A DNA stretch of 34,128 bases from Actinomycetes bacterium (GCA_025358125.1 JANYKS010000080.1:1-34128); one strand, 5' to 3'; counted from the stretch's first letter, positions 1 through 7,490 are shown. Notes: generated by a model from the sequence alone, not told the origin. A program made the numbers and translations.

Positions 1-215
1 GGACCGGGCGATCGGGAGCGCTCATGGCCAATCGACCCCGAGGTGTGATACTCGAGCCCGTGCACCTGATCTTCGCCGACGATGCCCGACAGGCCAGTCC
101 GTCTCGTCCAGGGATGGACTGGCCTGTCGGGCATCGTCGGCGAAGATCAGGTGCACGGGCTCGAGTATCACACCTCGGGGTCGATTGGCCATGAGAGCTC
201 CCGATCGCCCGGTCC
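1..215. repeat. Large inverted repeat, 100-bp arms
   Basis: Positions 1-100 are the reverse complement of 116-215 with a single mismatch (position 20 against 196), separated by a 15-nt loop at 101-115. The repeat starts at the first base of the window, so it may extend further left. I recognise no coding content in the arms. A perfect cruciform of this size is unstable in many bacteria. It could be a genuine recent inverted duplication, the end of a mobile element, or a fold-back artefact at a contig end; the sequence alone cannot decide. Confidence 0.9.
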
Positions 216-544
216 TCTCTTTGCGCACTCGTGCACTCGTGCAGTTGGTTCGAGCCGAACTCCATCTGGTGGCAGCCTGCGTACCGGCCGGACCGCTTTC
301 GCTTGCCAGGATGCATGTGTGCCGTCGCGACCGCAGAAACCTGCATCTCCCGCCTGGGGATGCACTCGCTGAGGCCGTAGCCACGTTCGAGTGGTTCAAG
401 AACCGCTGTTCCGCGGCCGGTCGGACGGCTGAAATCCCTACTTTCATCCCTACAACTGGGCGTCACAAGGCATCACGAGCCAACACAAGCTGGGGTATCA
501 TCCCAGCTCAGAGGCACTGGGCAACACCAGCTGGACGGTTGTGG
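216..544. other. Gene-poor stretch, no recognised gene
   Basis: This stretch lies between the inverted repeat and the acyl-CoA dehydrogenase remnant. Open frames cross it on both strands, but none gives a protein I recognise. The frame that runs into the remnant reads as low-complexity, Arg- and Ala-rich sequence without family motifs. A short repeat of cactcgtg occurs near 226-241. It looks like degraded or rearranged DNA between the repeat and the remnant. Confidence 0.5.
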
Positions 545-616
545 GGGACCACCCAGATCTACGAAGGCGCCAACCAGATCCAACGCATGGTGATCGCCAA
601 GAAGCTGTTCAGCTAG
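545..616 (+). pseudogene. 3' remnant of an acyl-CoA dehydrogenase gene
   Basis: The last 23 codons before the TAG at 614-616 read GTTQIYEGANQIQRMVIAKK followed by LFS. This is the typical C-terminus of an acyl-CoA dehydrogenase: the TQIYEG(T/A)NQIQR motif contacts the FAD and adenine of the neighbouring subunit. The rest of the roughly 380-residue enzyme is missing. Upstream the same frame continues into unrelated sequence, so this is a fossil left by a deletion or insertion whose breakpoint is near 540. It lies about 330 bp from the inverted repeat, which could be linked to the same rearrangement. No function is expected. Confidence 0.75.
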
Positions 617-1000
617 CCCTGTCTGTCCATGTGGTTTTGTCTCGTGTTGCCCTGTTCGGACGTCATCACTAGTGCTTTCCGTAGGCCTCGGGCTATCACC
701 GGCGGCAGCCGACTTCTTCGCCGACTTCGGCTTCGACGTCTATCAATGTTCGCGGCACGTCAACGTCTGCATGCATCGCTCGACGGGCTCGTTCGGGCGC
801 ATTGCGCGCCCATGGGCGCGATTTGCGCGACCCGGGTCGCCCACGGCTTGCGCATGGCCCCGATGGGCATACTGCGCCCGATGATCGCTGCGATGGGTGA
901 GATGTCGTTCTGGGTCGACGTTTCTGTGTTCCAGGATCGGCCTGTGAACGGTTGGCGAACCGCGGAGGCGGTCACGATCTCGAACGCAGCGGATCGCGGA
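617..1000. other. Intergenic stretch with a 16-bp palindrome
   Basis: No convincing gene is seen here. The section 795-880 is unusually GC-rich and contains a perfect 16-bp palindrome, cgcgcccatgggcgcg, at 805-820, surrounded by repeated ttgcgc and atgggc words. Frames on both strands cross the region, but their translations are low-complexity and match no family I know. It lies downstream of the tandem-GNAT gene, which reads leftwards into it. The palindrome lacks a T tract, so it is not a clear terminator. Confidence 0.45.
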
Positions 1001-2020
1001 TCAGAGATCAAGCCGCGCCTCGATCTCGCCGTCGACGACGACGCCGGTGGGCACGAACCCGAGCCGCTCGTAGAACGGTCGTGGTCCGCCCGGAGCGTCA
1101 ACCCACGACAGCAGCAGGGCATCGCGACCATCTGCTCGCAGCTGGTCGGCGAGCAGCCTGATGGCCCGGCCACCCACGCCGCGACGTTGGTGGCGTCGAT
1201 CGATCAGGAACCGCCACAGGTATGGCAGCGGCTCACCGGGTGACACTGCGGAGAGCATCATGAAGCCGACGATCTCGCCGTCGGCTTGCACGGCGCGCGC
1301 TGACGGCACGACGCGGTGCTCGCCGTGCATCGGGGGGACAAGGGCCTGCGCGAACGAACGCGCCATCGGGGCGACGAACCGTTCCTGGTAACGATGGGTG
1401 GCCAGGGCGGCGGCCGCGCGGAGGTTGTCGTCGGTGATCTCGACGAGCTCCACGATATGGCACGACGTGGGCCGAGCCAGCCAGTCGGCGCGGTCGGCGC
1501 GCAGCAACGCGAACCGCATGTCGTCGAGCCACTCGCCCCTGATCAGCTCGGCCCGCCGGGCCGTGCCCTCGTAGCGGAAACCGAGGTGCTCGATCACGCG
1601 CATCGATGCCACGTTGGCCGGGTCGATGGTGGCGACGACGCGGTGCACGTCGTTGCGCGCGAACAGGGCATCGACCAACGCACCCGCCGCTTCGCTCGCG
1701 AACCCGTTGCCGTGGTGCGCGGGAGCCAGCGTGAACCCGAGTTGCGCGATGTGTGGATCCGCGTCCATCCCGACGGCGAGATCACCGACGACGTCGCCAT
1801 CGTGCTCGATCGCGATCTGCACCCAGCCCTGTGTGGGCAGTTCGTCGAGGTGCGCCTGGCCCTCCAGCAGTTGCACGGCGGCGTCGAGGGTGAAGGGCAT
1901 CGTCCAGCTTTGGTAGCGGGCGATCTGCGCCAGGTCGCGGTAGGCGGCGAGCGTCGGAGCGTCGACCACGCGCATCATCCGCAGGTTCAACCGTTCGGTC
2001 TGCAAGGGGAGTACGGCCAT
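1001..2020 (-). CDS. Tandem-GNAT N-acetyltransferase
   Basis: A protein of 339 residues with two GNAT acyltransferase domains. The N-terminal half (about 1-170) is of the RimJ/RimL type: it opens with LQTERLNLRMM, carries an acetyl-CoA binding segment around APAHHGNGFASEA, and ends with NVASMRVIEHLGFRYEG. The C-terminal half (about 185-339) is a second GNAT fold with the pyrophosphate-binding segment DRRHQRRGVGGRAI and the closing PFYERLGFVPTG. GNAT proteins move an acetyl group from acetyl-CoA to an amine; the acceptor cannot be read from sequence. The start is an ATG at 2020. It is a single gene, unlinked by strand or spacing to its neighbours, and probably belongs to the older backbone rather than to the catabolic region. 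Confidence 0.85.
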   Translation of the reverse strand: MAVLPLQTERLNLRMMRVVDAPTLAAYRDLAQIARYQSWTMPFTLDAAVQLLEGQAHLDELPTQGWVQIAIEHDGDVVGDLAVGMDADPHIAQLGFTLAPAHHGNGFASEAAGALVDALFARNDVHRVVATIDPANVASMRVIEHLGFRYEGTARRAELIRGEWLDDMRFALLRADRADWLARPTSCHIVELVEITDDNLRAAAALATHRYQERFVAPMARSFAQALVPPMHGEHRVVPSARAVQADGEIVGFMMLSAVSPGEPLPYLWRFLIDRRHQRRGVGGRAIRLLADQLRADGRDALLLSWVDAPGGPRPFYERLGFVPTGVVVDGEIEARLDL

Positions 2021-2252
2021 GGGGGCCAGTCAAGCAGAAGACCATCCTGAACGCCCTGACGATTCGCCACGCGGCCGAGATGAACAGCCGACAAACAGTC
2101 GCTCTCACGCCCGTAGCACAAGAAATCGGACGGTTCCGCCCTCACCGACCAGGCGCGGACGTGGCTGATGATCGGCGCTGTTCGGCCGGTTCTCGCCGGG
2201 CCGCGAATATGCGCTGAAGTTATCTGCGCCCGTCACGAGTCGGGGGGTCCCG

Positions 2253-2400
2253 ATGAGGGTCTGGGTGCAGTCGGACAAGATCCGCGAGGGCTACGCCAAC
2301 TTCGCGATCGCCGACCCGCCGCTGAAACTGATCCTGTTCACCGGCATGGGCAAGCCCGGCTCTCAACCACGTCGGCGTCGAGGTAGCAACGACCGCTTGA
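2253..2400 (+). pseudogene. Remnant of an ArsI/CadI-type vicinal-oxygen-chelate protein
   Basis: The frame from about 2275 reads KIREGYANFAIADPPLKLIL, a characteristic internal block of the actinobacterial ArsI/CadI (glyoxalase-fold) family. The next conserved block, LNHVGVEV, is present at about 2371-2394 but in another frame, so the gene carries a frameshift and then stops at TGA 2398-2400. Both the N-terminal third and the rest of the C-terminus are missing. ArsI enzymes cleave the carbon-arsenic bond of organoarsenicals. A dead copy directly upstream of an ArsM-related methyltransferase suggests an ancestral arsenic operon that has partly decayed. The fragment shares its frame with the methyltransferase gene downstream but is not part of it. 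Confidence 0.75.
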
Positions 2401-2422
2401 AAGATCCCTTGCGAATTGCTTA

Positions 2423-2440
2423 TTCAAGTAGTAATTTGAA
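2423..2440. promoter_or_regulatory. Inverted repeat in an AT-rich promoter region (ArsR-like operator candidate)
   Basis: The sequence ttcaa-N8-ttgaa at 2423-2440 is an inverted repeat in a locally AT-rich stretch (2408-2450), about 29 bp before the methyltransferase start. ArsR/SmtB repressors bind imperfect palindromes with TTCAA/TTGAA-like or ATCAA/TTGAT-like arms, which fits the arsenic-related context. The assignment is inference from one site; no arsR gene lies in the window. Confidence 0.35.
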
Positions 2441-2468
2441 CAATGACGATAGGGGCAGAAGGATGACC

Positions 2469-3242
2469 ATGCCAAACGATCTTCTCGTTGATGTCGACAC
2501 CTTGCGCACTCAGGTGCGTGACAAATACCGCGATGTTGCCGTCGACCCGCACGGCGTCCATCATTTCCACACCGGCCGCCCGCTCGCTGCCCGCCTCGGT
2601 TATGACCGGGCCACCGTCGATTCGCTGCCTGATCGCGCCGTCGAGTCCTTCGCCGGTGTCGGCAACCCGTTCTCCCTGCGCAGCCTCCAAGCAGGCGAGC
2701 GCGTCGTCGACATCGGCTCCGGCGCCGGCTTCGACTCGTTCATCGCCGCCACCCAGGTCGGTCCGACCGGTCGCGTCATCGGGATCGACATGACCCCCGA
2801 AATGCTCGCAAAATCGCGAGATACCGCGTACCAGCTCGAATTCGCTCACGTCGAGTTCCGCGAAGGGCTCGCCGAAGCCACACCCGTCGAGGACGGTTGG
2901 GCCGATGTCGTCATCTCCAACGGTGTGATCAACCTGTGCGCTGACAAGCAGGCCGTGTTCGCCGAGATCTTCAGGGTGCTGCGCCCCGGCGGAGTGCTGC
3001 AGTTCGCCGACATCGCCAACGGTCGACCCGTCCCCGTCGAGGCCATGCGTGACGTCGACCTGTGGACCGGTTGAATTGCCGGAGGGCTGCCTCGTGCGGG
3101 CTGGCAACAGATGATCGAAGACTCGGGGTTCGAACAGGTCACTATCGGCCCGCCGGTCGACACCTTCGGCGGCGCGCCCGGCGAAGCCAAAGCGCGCTCG
3201 TTCGAGGTGTACGGTTACGCCTTCCTCGCCCGCCGCTCCTGA
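2469..3242 (+). CDS. ArsM-related SAM methyltransferase, probable selenoprotein (TGA at 3072 read as Sec)
   Basis: Reading through the in-frame TGA at 3072-3074 gives 257 residues with Sec at position 202. SAM motif I is VVDIGSGAGFDS, followed by GIDMTPEMLAKSR, VVISNGVINL and FRVLRPGG, all typical of the arsenite methyltransferase (ArsM) group. The TGA lies in DLWTG-U-IAGGLPRAGW, exactly where ArsM proteins have their C-terminal catalytic Cys (GC[IV]AG). The frame then runs 55 codons through a sensible C-terminus ending GYAFLARRS. The other two ArsM cysteines are replaced: GCGNP is GVGNP and ISNCVINL is ISNGVINL. So the thiolate chemistry differs from canonical As(III) methylation and the substrate is open. 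ATG 2469 was chosen because agaagg lies 6 nt upstream; ATG 2463 is possible. A SECIS-like hairpin follows the TGA. Alternative: a recent nonsense mutation. Confidence 0.75.
3072..3107 (+). promoter_or_regulatory. Sec codon plus bacterial SECIS-like hairpin
   Basis: Immediately after TGA 3072-3074 an imperfect hairpin can be drawn. The outer stem is ttgcc (3076-3080) with ggcaa (3103-3107). The upper stem is gcct (3089-3092) with gggc (3098-3101), closing the loop cgtgc (3093-3097). Counting the U of UGA as 1, position 17 is an unpaired U (3088) and positions 23 and 24 are G and U in the apical loop. These are the positions reported as critical for SelB recognition in E. coli fdhF. The apical loop starts about 20 nt after the TGA, within the known bacterial range. 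The fold was drawn by eye. Confidence 0.65.
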
Positions 3243-3318
3243 TGGACGTGGGGCCGCCCCGCCAGTGCCGCACGGACCAACACAAAGGATCCAAAACCAA
3301 ACCCCGAAAGGACTCGAT

Positions 3319-3687
3319 ATGGCAGCTGACGACAAAGTGGTGATCGGCCAAACTCACGGAACGGACGACCCGGAGTCCGTCCTCATCGGATATCTCCTCG
3401 GTGTCGAGGCACTCCGCGGGGGCAAACAGGTGCTGATGTGGCTGACAAAAGACGGCGTACACGTCGCCACCAACGGATACGCGGCGGCCATCTCGGTCCC
3501 TGGGGCGCCCTCGATCGGCGAGTTGCACGCCGAGTACATCGAGCGAGGCGGACGGTTCTACGCCTGCCCGGTCTGCGTCAAGAGCCGCGGACTGCAAGAT
3601 GCCGAATGGGTCCAAGGCGCCGAAGTCAAAGGAGCCCCCTCGCTGTTCGAGTTCACCCAAGGCGGCGCGCTGACGTTCAACTACTGA
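3319..3687 (+). CDS. DsrE-like sulfur-relay/redox protein
   Basis: A protein of 122 residues from ATG 3319, preceded by gaaagga at 3306-3312 with 6-nt spacing. It has the DsrE/DsrF-like Rossmann-type fold pattern: an N-terminal strand (KVVIGQTHGTDDPESV), a helix with GYLLGVEALRGGKQV, then MWLTKDGVHVA, and a conserved Cys pair in FYACPVCVKSRGL near residues 77-89. The usual DsrE length is 110-130 residues. Family members carry persulfide or act as small thiol-redox partners; the CPVC motif suggests disulfide or persulfide chemistry here. It follows the probable Sec methyltransferase by 76 bp on the same strand and is likely co-transcribed, which suggests it may reduce or load that enzyme. That link is inference. 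Confidence 0.75.
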   Translation: MAADDKVVIGQTHGTDDPESVLIGYLLGVEALRGGKQVLMWLTKDGVHVATNGYAAAISVPGAPSIGELHAEYIERGGRFYACPVCVKSRGLQDAEWVQGAEVKGAPSLFEFTQGGALTFNY

Positions 3688-3763
3688 CCGAGAGCCTGCG
3701 GGCACACGACGCAGTCACCTGCTGACAGCGAGGAACTGCAAGGAGCCCAACCTGGGCGCAGAT

Positions 3764-3782
3764 GTGAGGCACAGGCCCTCAC
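3764..3782. terminator. Hairpin between convergent dsrE-like and marR genes
   Basis: The arms gtgagg (3764-3769) and cctcac (3777-3782) form a 6-bp stem with a 7-nt loop in the 90-bp gap between the converging genes, reaching into the stop codon of the regulator. There is no T tract, so a terminator role is only suggestive. Confidence 0.3.
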
Positions 3783-4297
3783 CTCACCTCGTCGAGCGTC
3801 CGTAGCACCTTGCGCAGCAGATGTGAGAGTTCGTCGCGCTCGACAATCGAGAGGTCACGGGTGATCCGCATCTCTTCGCGGTTGATGAGCGGCATGATCG
3901 AGTCGATGACCTTGCGACCCTTGGCGGTCGCTTCGGCAATCACACGGCGGCCGTCGGTCGGGTGCGCCTTGCGGCGAGCGAAGCCACGGCGCTCGAGCGT
4001 GTTCAGCACGCCGGTGAGCGTGCCTCCGGTGATGCCTGCCTGAGCCGCGAGCTGATGGCTTTCCTGCGGGCCCCACACCCTCAGCACGAACAGCGACACG
4101 AATGCACTCCAGCTCAACTGGTGAGCGGCAAGGATCGTGCCCTCCATATGGTTGCGCACCGCCGTCGCGGCTCGGAAGATGTTCGTGACCGCGAGCAGCG
4201 CGTGGAAGTCGAGCGGCAGCCCCCCGAGCGCTTCAGTCACGGCACGTTCCGCGGCGCGCAACTCGCGCTCGTCGTTGGTGGTGAACGGCCCGGCCAC
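3779..4297 (-). CDS. MarR-family transcriptional regulator
   Basis: A winged-helix regulator of 172 residues. The helix-turn-helix and wing region is clear: ESHQLAAQAGITGGTLTGVL, then NTLERRGFARRKAHPTDGRR, the DxRxx wing signature of MarR proteins. A dimerisation helix closes the protein (RDELSHLLRKVLRTLDEV). GTG at 4297 is the best in-frame start; an upstream extension would run into the divergent promoter. The gene is divergent from the aldehyde dehydrogenase, with a degenerate copy of the regulon palindrome between them (4310-4327). That arrangement is typical of an autoregulated MarR that senses an aromatic ligand. It is the only regulator gene within the regulon and the natural candidate to bind all six palindromes, though this is inference. 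Confidence 0.85.
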   Translation of the reverse strand: MAGPFTTNDERELRAAERAVTEALGGLPLDFHALLAVTNIFRAATAVRNHMEGTILAAHQLSWSAFVSLFVLRVWGPQESHQLAAQAGITGGTLTGVLNTLERRGFARRKAHPTDGRRVIAEATAKGRKVIDSIMPLINREEMRITRDLSIVERDELSHLLRKVLRTLDEVR

Positions 4298-4309
4298 CCC
4301 GGCACAATA

Positions 4310-4327
4310 TCGTTGAGGTTCAAACGA
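4310..4327. promoter_or_regulatory. Operator copy A (degenerate)
   Basis: The sequence tcgttgaggttcaaacga matches 13 of the 16 defined positions of TCGTTTGGNNCCAAACGA. It lies between the divergent regulator (start 4297) and aldehyde dehydrogenase (start 4341), where a bound repressor would block both promoters. It is the weakest of the six copies, as often seen for autoregulatory sites. Confidence 0.6.
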
Positions 4328-4340
4328 TTGGGAGTTTCTC

Positions 4341-5807
4341 GTGAGCCGCACAACGAAAGTCGCTGATGTCACCGTCGCACTCGACCACTGGATCGGTGGC
4401 GAACGGGTGGGCTCCGCATCGACCTTCGACGACGTGTCACCAGTAGATGGCCGAGTCATTGCCCGGATTGCGAGGGGTGGACCCGGCGAAGCCGATGCCG
4501 CAGTCGCCGCTGCCCGGGCCGCGTTTCCGGAATGGGCAGCCAAACCGCCCGCCGAGCGGGCCGCGCTCCTGCATCGCGTCGCGGACCTCGTTGAACAGCG
4601 CCTCGAGCAACTCGCGATCGTCGAGACAGTGGACAATGGCGCCCTGCTGCGCAGTCATCTGCGCAGCGTGATGCCCCGGGTCGCTCACAACTTCCGCTTC
4701 TTCGCCGACTACCTCGTCAACGATCTCCACCACCCCAATTTCGAAACTCGCGGTCACCGCAATCACGTCAGCTGGGATCCAAGTGGGGTTGCGGTGCTGA
4801 TCACTCCGTGGAACGCACCGCTGATGCTGGCGACTTGGAAGGTCGCGCCGGCACTCGCCGCAGGATGCTCGGTGGTGCTGAAACCCGCAGAGTGGAGCCC
4901 GCTGACCGCTTCGATGCTGGCCGACATCACGGCCGAGGCCGGAATGCCTGCGGGCGTGTTCAACGTCGTGCAGGGCCTCGGTGAAGAGGTCGGGCCGGCG
5001 CTGACCTCGAACCCCGACGTGGCGCGGATCAGCTTCACCGGCTCTGTCCAGACCGCCCGTCTGATTGCTGCGTCCGCAGCAGCGAACCTCACCCCGTGCA
5101 GTTTCGAACTGGGAGGCAAGAGTCCGTTCATCGCGTTCGCCGATGCCGACCTCGATGCAGCGGTGGCGAACGCCGTCGAGCAATACGACAACGCCGGGCA
5201 GGTATGCCTGGCGACCACGCGGCTGTTGGTCGAGGAATCGGTTCACGACGAGTTCGTCGCCCGCTTCGTCGACCGGACGAACGCACTGCGCCAGGGCGAC
5301 CCGCGCCACGCCGCCACCGATATCGGGCCACAGATAACCGATGAGCACCTTCGACGGATCGAGGGCTTTGTGCAACGCGCAACGGTGGACGGCGCCAAGG
5401 TGGTCATCGGGGGTGGGCGCAACAGCGAACTTGGCGGGCTGTTCTACCGACCAACTCTCATCACCGATGTCGCTCCTGGCAGCGAAATCCTCACCGAGGA
5501 AGTCTTCGGCCCGGTCCTCACGCTGCAGACCTTCGCCGATGAGGACGAAGCGGTGGCGATGGCCAACGGCACCGACTTCGGCCTCGCCGCCGTGCTGTTC
5601 ACCGGCGACCCGCAACGAGCTCGGCGGGTGAGCGCCCAACTCGTGGCCGGCACCGTCTGGGTGAACTGCTTCTTCGTGCGCGATCTCCGGGCTCCGTTCG
5701 GCGGTAGCCGCCATTCCGGCGTCGGGCGTGAGGGAGGGACCTGGAGTTTCGATTTCTACTGCGACGTGAAGAACACCTGCACCAACGTGGACCGCTGGAC
5801 CCGGTGA
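4341..5807 (+). CDS. HpaE-like aldehyde dehydrogenase (hydroxymuconate-semialdehyde type)
   Basis: An NAD(P)-dependent aldehyde dehydrogenase of 488 residues. The active site is intact: Glu in FELGGKSPFIAFADAD and the nucleophile in YDNAGQVCLATTRL; PWNAPLMLATWKVAPALAAG forms part of the cofactor site. The C-terminal block VRDLRAPFGGSRHSGVGREGG with SFDFY is characteristic of 5-carboxymethyl-2-hydroxymuconate semialdehyde (HpaE) and 2-hydroxymuconate semialdehyde dehydrogenases. It would oxidise the aldehyde formed by extradiol cleavage, which fits the class III dioxygenase at 23358-24233. The start is GTG 4341, with ttgggag 6 nt upstream. Its stop overlaps the next gene's start by 4 nt, so the two are translationally coupled. 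The exact semialdehyde is unknown. Confidence 0.85.
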   Translation: MSRTTKVADVTVALDHWIGGERVGSASTFDDVSPVDGRVIARIARGGPGEADAAVAAARAAFPEWAAKPPAERAALLHRVADLVEQRLEQLAIVETVDNGALLRSHLRSVMPRVAHNFRFFADYLVNDLHHPNFETRGHRNHVSWDPSGVAVLITPWNAPLMLATWKVAPALAAGCSVVLKPAEWSPLTASMLADITAEAGMPAGVFNVVQGLGEEVGPALTSNPDVARISFTGSVQTARLIAASAAANLTPCSFELGGKSPFIAFADADLDAAVANAVEQYDNAGQVCLATTRLLVEESVHDEFVARFVDRTNALRQGDPRHAATDIGPQITDEHLRRIEGFVQRATVDGAKVVIGGGRNSELGGLFYRPTLITDVAPGSEILTEEVFGPVLTLQTFADEDEAVAMANGTDFGLAAVLFTGDPQRARRVSAQLVAGTVWVNCFFVRDLRAPFGGSRHSGVGREGGTWSFDFYCDVKNTCTNVDRWTR

Positions 5808-6610
5808 ACTCCGTCGAGCCGCGCGATATCGACGCACACCCGATCGCGTGGCGCGAGACGGGGCCCGGCGATGGCGAAGTCGTGCTGTTCCTCCACGGTC
5901 TCGGCGGTAGTCGTACGGCATGGGGCCCTCAGCTGTTCGCGCTCGGCGCAAAGGGCTTCCGATGTGCGGCGTGGGACATGCCCGGATACGGCGCGAGCGC
6001 AAAGCCTTCGGCTCCACTGACGTTCGAGTTGCTCACCGACGCGGTTGCGGTGTGGATCAACGCACTCGGAATCGACGAGGCACATGTGGTGGGGCTCTCG
6101 TTCGGCGGGATGGTTGCCCAGCATGTCGCGTTGCGGCATCCCCCGGTTGTGCGTTCTCTGGCGCTCATCGGTACGAGTTCTGCATTCGGCTTCGACGGCG
6201 TGACCACCGCTGACGCGTGGGTCGAGCAACGGCTGCGCCCACTGCGGGAGGGAGCAACGCCGGCGACGATCGCTGAAGGCGTGCTGCGATCGGTCATGGG
6301 GCCCGACGTCGACAACTCGGTTGTGGCCGATGCGGTTTCGGCGATGGCGCGGATCACGCCCGAGGGACTGGCTGGGGCCGTTCGCTGCTTGGTCACTCAC
6401 GATGCGCGCGATGAGCTGCACCGCATCTCGGCACCGACTTTGGTGATGGTCGGTGAGCACGATCTCGAAACGCCTCCTTCTTATGCGGCTCATCTGGCAG
6501 CTGCGATACCCGGCGCGCGATTCGAGGTGATCCCAGGTGTCGGCCACATCGCCAACCTGGAAGCACCCGACGCTGTGAACGAAATGCTGATCAAATTTTT
6601 CGCAGCGTGA
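5804..6610 (+). CDS. Alpha/beta-hydrolase
   Basis: A protein of 268 residues with a complete catalytic triad: nucleophile Ser in VVGLSFGGMVAQ, acid Asp in VMVGEHDLETP and His in PGVGHIANLEAP. The oxyanion motif FLHGLGGSRTAW is near the N-terminus. The closest flavour is 3-oxoadipate enol-lactonase (PcaD) or meta-cleavage-product hydrolase. The N-formylmaleamate deformylase NicD, which acts right after NicX in nicotinate breakdown, has the same fold. That alternative deserves weight because a NicX-like enzyme is encoded at 15806-16894. GTG 5804 overlaps the aldehyde dehydrogenase stop (GTGA). Cytoplasmic; no signal peptide. Substrate not determinable. Confidence 0.8.
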   Translation: MNSVEPRDIDAHPIAWRETGPGDGEVVLFLHGLGGSRTAWGPQLFALGAKGFRCAAWDMPGYGASAKPSAPLTFELLTDAVAVWINALGIDEAHVVGLSFGGMVAQHVALRHPPVVRSLALIGTSSAFGFDGVTTADAWVEQRLRPLREGATPATIAEGVLRSVMGPDVDNSVVADAVSAMARITPEGLAGAVRCLVTHDARDELHRISAPTLVMVGEHDLETPPSYAAHLAAAIPGARFEVIPGVGHIANLEAPDAVNEMLIKFFAA

Positions 6611-6625
6611 GCGAGATCCCGCTCA
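6608..6625. terminator. Hairpin spanning both stop codons of a convergent pair
   Basis: The arms tgagcg (6608-6613) and cgctca (6620-6625) form a 6-bp stem with the 6-nt loop agatcc. The two ends are exactly the stop codons of the alpha/beta-hydrolase (+) and the FAH protein (-). Possible compact bidirectional terminator; no T tract. Confidence 0.35.
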
Positions 6626-7471
6626 ATCGCGTCGCGGCGTTCGGATGCCCCGGAATTCCCAGTCACCCCCGAGCGCCGTTGACAGCACTTCCTCACTTTC
6701 AGTCGGTTGTGCTCCGACATCCTCACGGATCGGGGTGGGACCGCTGACAATGGTGTTGGTCAGTTGGCCCAGACCTTCGACTTCGACAGTGACCACGTCG
6801 CCGGGCTGCACCGGCCTGCTGTTTGCCGGCGTGCCCGAAAAGATCAGGTCACCCGGCAGCAGCGTGATGGTGCGGGCGAGGTCGGCGACGAGGTAGTGCA
6901 TGTCCCACGTCATCTCCGCGGTACTGCCATCTTGGCGGACCTCGCCGTTGACGAGGGTGCGGATCCGCTTGTCGTGGAAGTCCCAGCCGGTGACGACACC
7001 TGGACCGACCGGGCACATCGTGTCGCTGCCTTTGACGCGCAGCATCGAGCCGGCATCGGTGTCGCGGAAATCGTGCAACCCGAAATCGTTGCCGATCGTG
7101 TATCCAGCGATGTAGTCGCCGGCCTCCTCAGGCGCCACGTTGCGGCACGGGCGCCCGATCACGATGACCACTTCACCTTCGAAGTTCAGCCAGTGGCATC
7201 GCGTCGGCCGGACGACGTTGCCGCGGTGGCTGTTCAGCGCCGACGTGGGTTTGTGAAAATATGTCGGCGCCGACGCCAGTTTGATCTGGAACTCGTTCAC
7301 CCGGGAAACGTGGTTCAGGTGCACGCAGAGAATTTTCGACGGTTCGGTCGGAGGCAGATGAATGGCATCTGCCACAGGGATGCGGCGACCATCGCCGGCG
7401 ACCAACTGCTCGTCGTCGACGACGACCGGCGTGATGGTCCCTTCGAGCAGGATGCGGCGGAACTCGGGCAC
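6623..7471 (-). CDS. Fumarylacetoacetase-family hydrolase/isomerase (HpaG-like), copy 1
   Basis: A protein of 282 residues with the FAH C-terminal fold. The metal ligands are seen as ExE in LNFEGEVVIVIGR and Asp in TIGNDFGLHDFRD, with the substrate-loop Lys in RVKGSDTMCPVGP and the closing GDLIFSGTPANSRPVQPGD. The family includes 2-hydroxyhepta-2,4-diene-1,7-dioate isomerase/decarboxylase (HpaG) and related hydratases and hydrolases of meta-cleavage products. I chose GTG 7471 because gaggagg ends 5 nt before it. An ATG at 7492 lies inside the operator palindrome and has no ribosome binding site. It is transcribed alone, divergent from the decarboxylase-like gene, with operator copy B between. 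Probable role: processing the acid made by the HpaE-like dehydrogenase. Confidence 0.85.
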   Translation of the reverse strand: MPEFRRILLEGTITPVVVDDEQLVAGDGRRIPVADAIHLPPTEPSKILCVHLNHVSRVNEFQIKLASAPTYFHKPTSALNSHRGNVVRPTRCHWLNFEGEVVIVIGRPCRNVAPEEAGDYIAGYTIGNDFGLHDFRDTDAGSMLRVKGSDTMCPVGPGVVTGWDFHDKRIRTLVNGEVRQDGSTAEMTWDMHYLVADLARTITLLPGDLIFSGTPANSRPVQPGDVVTVEVEGLGQLTNTIVSGPTPIREDVGAQPTESEEVLSTALGGDWEFRGIRTPRRD

Positions 7472-7490
7472 GGATGCCTCCTCGGTAGAC

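Noticed and set aside
805..820. 16-bp palindrome as a regulator operator or origin element
   Set aside because: It lies within a GC-rich low-complexity stretch, has no promoter nearby and no second copy, so chance is a sufficient explanation.
2469..3074. Methyltransferase read as a truncated gene ending at the TGA
   Set aside because: The frame continues for 55 codons with family-typical sequence, the TGA replaces the conserved Cys exactly, and a SECIS-like hairpin follows. A simple nonsense mutation would not explain all three.
4437..6017. Long open frame antisense to the HpaE-like dehydrogenase
   Set aside because: Its translation is low-complexity and mirrors the GC-rich codon pattern of the real gene. 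It has no family motifs and covers two well-supported genes.
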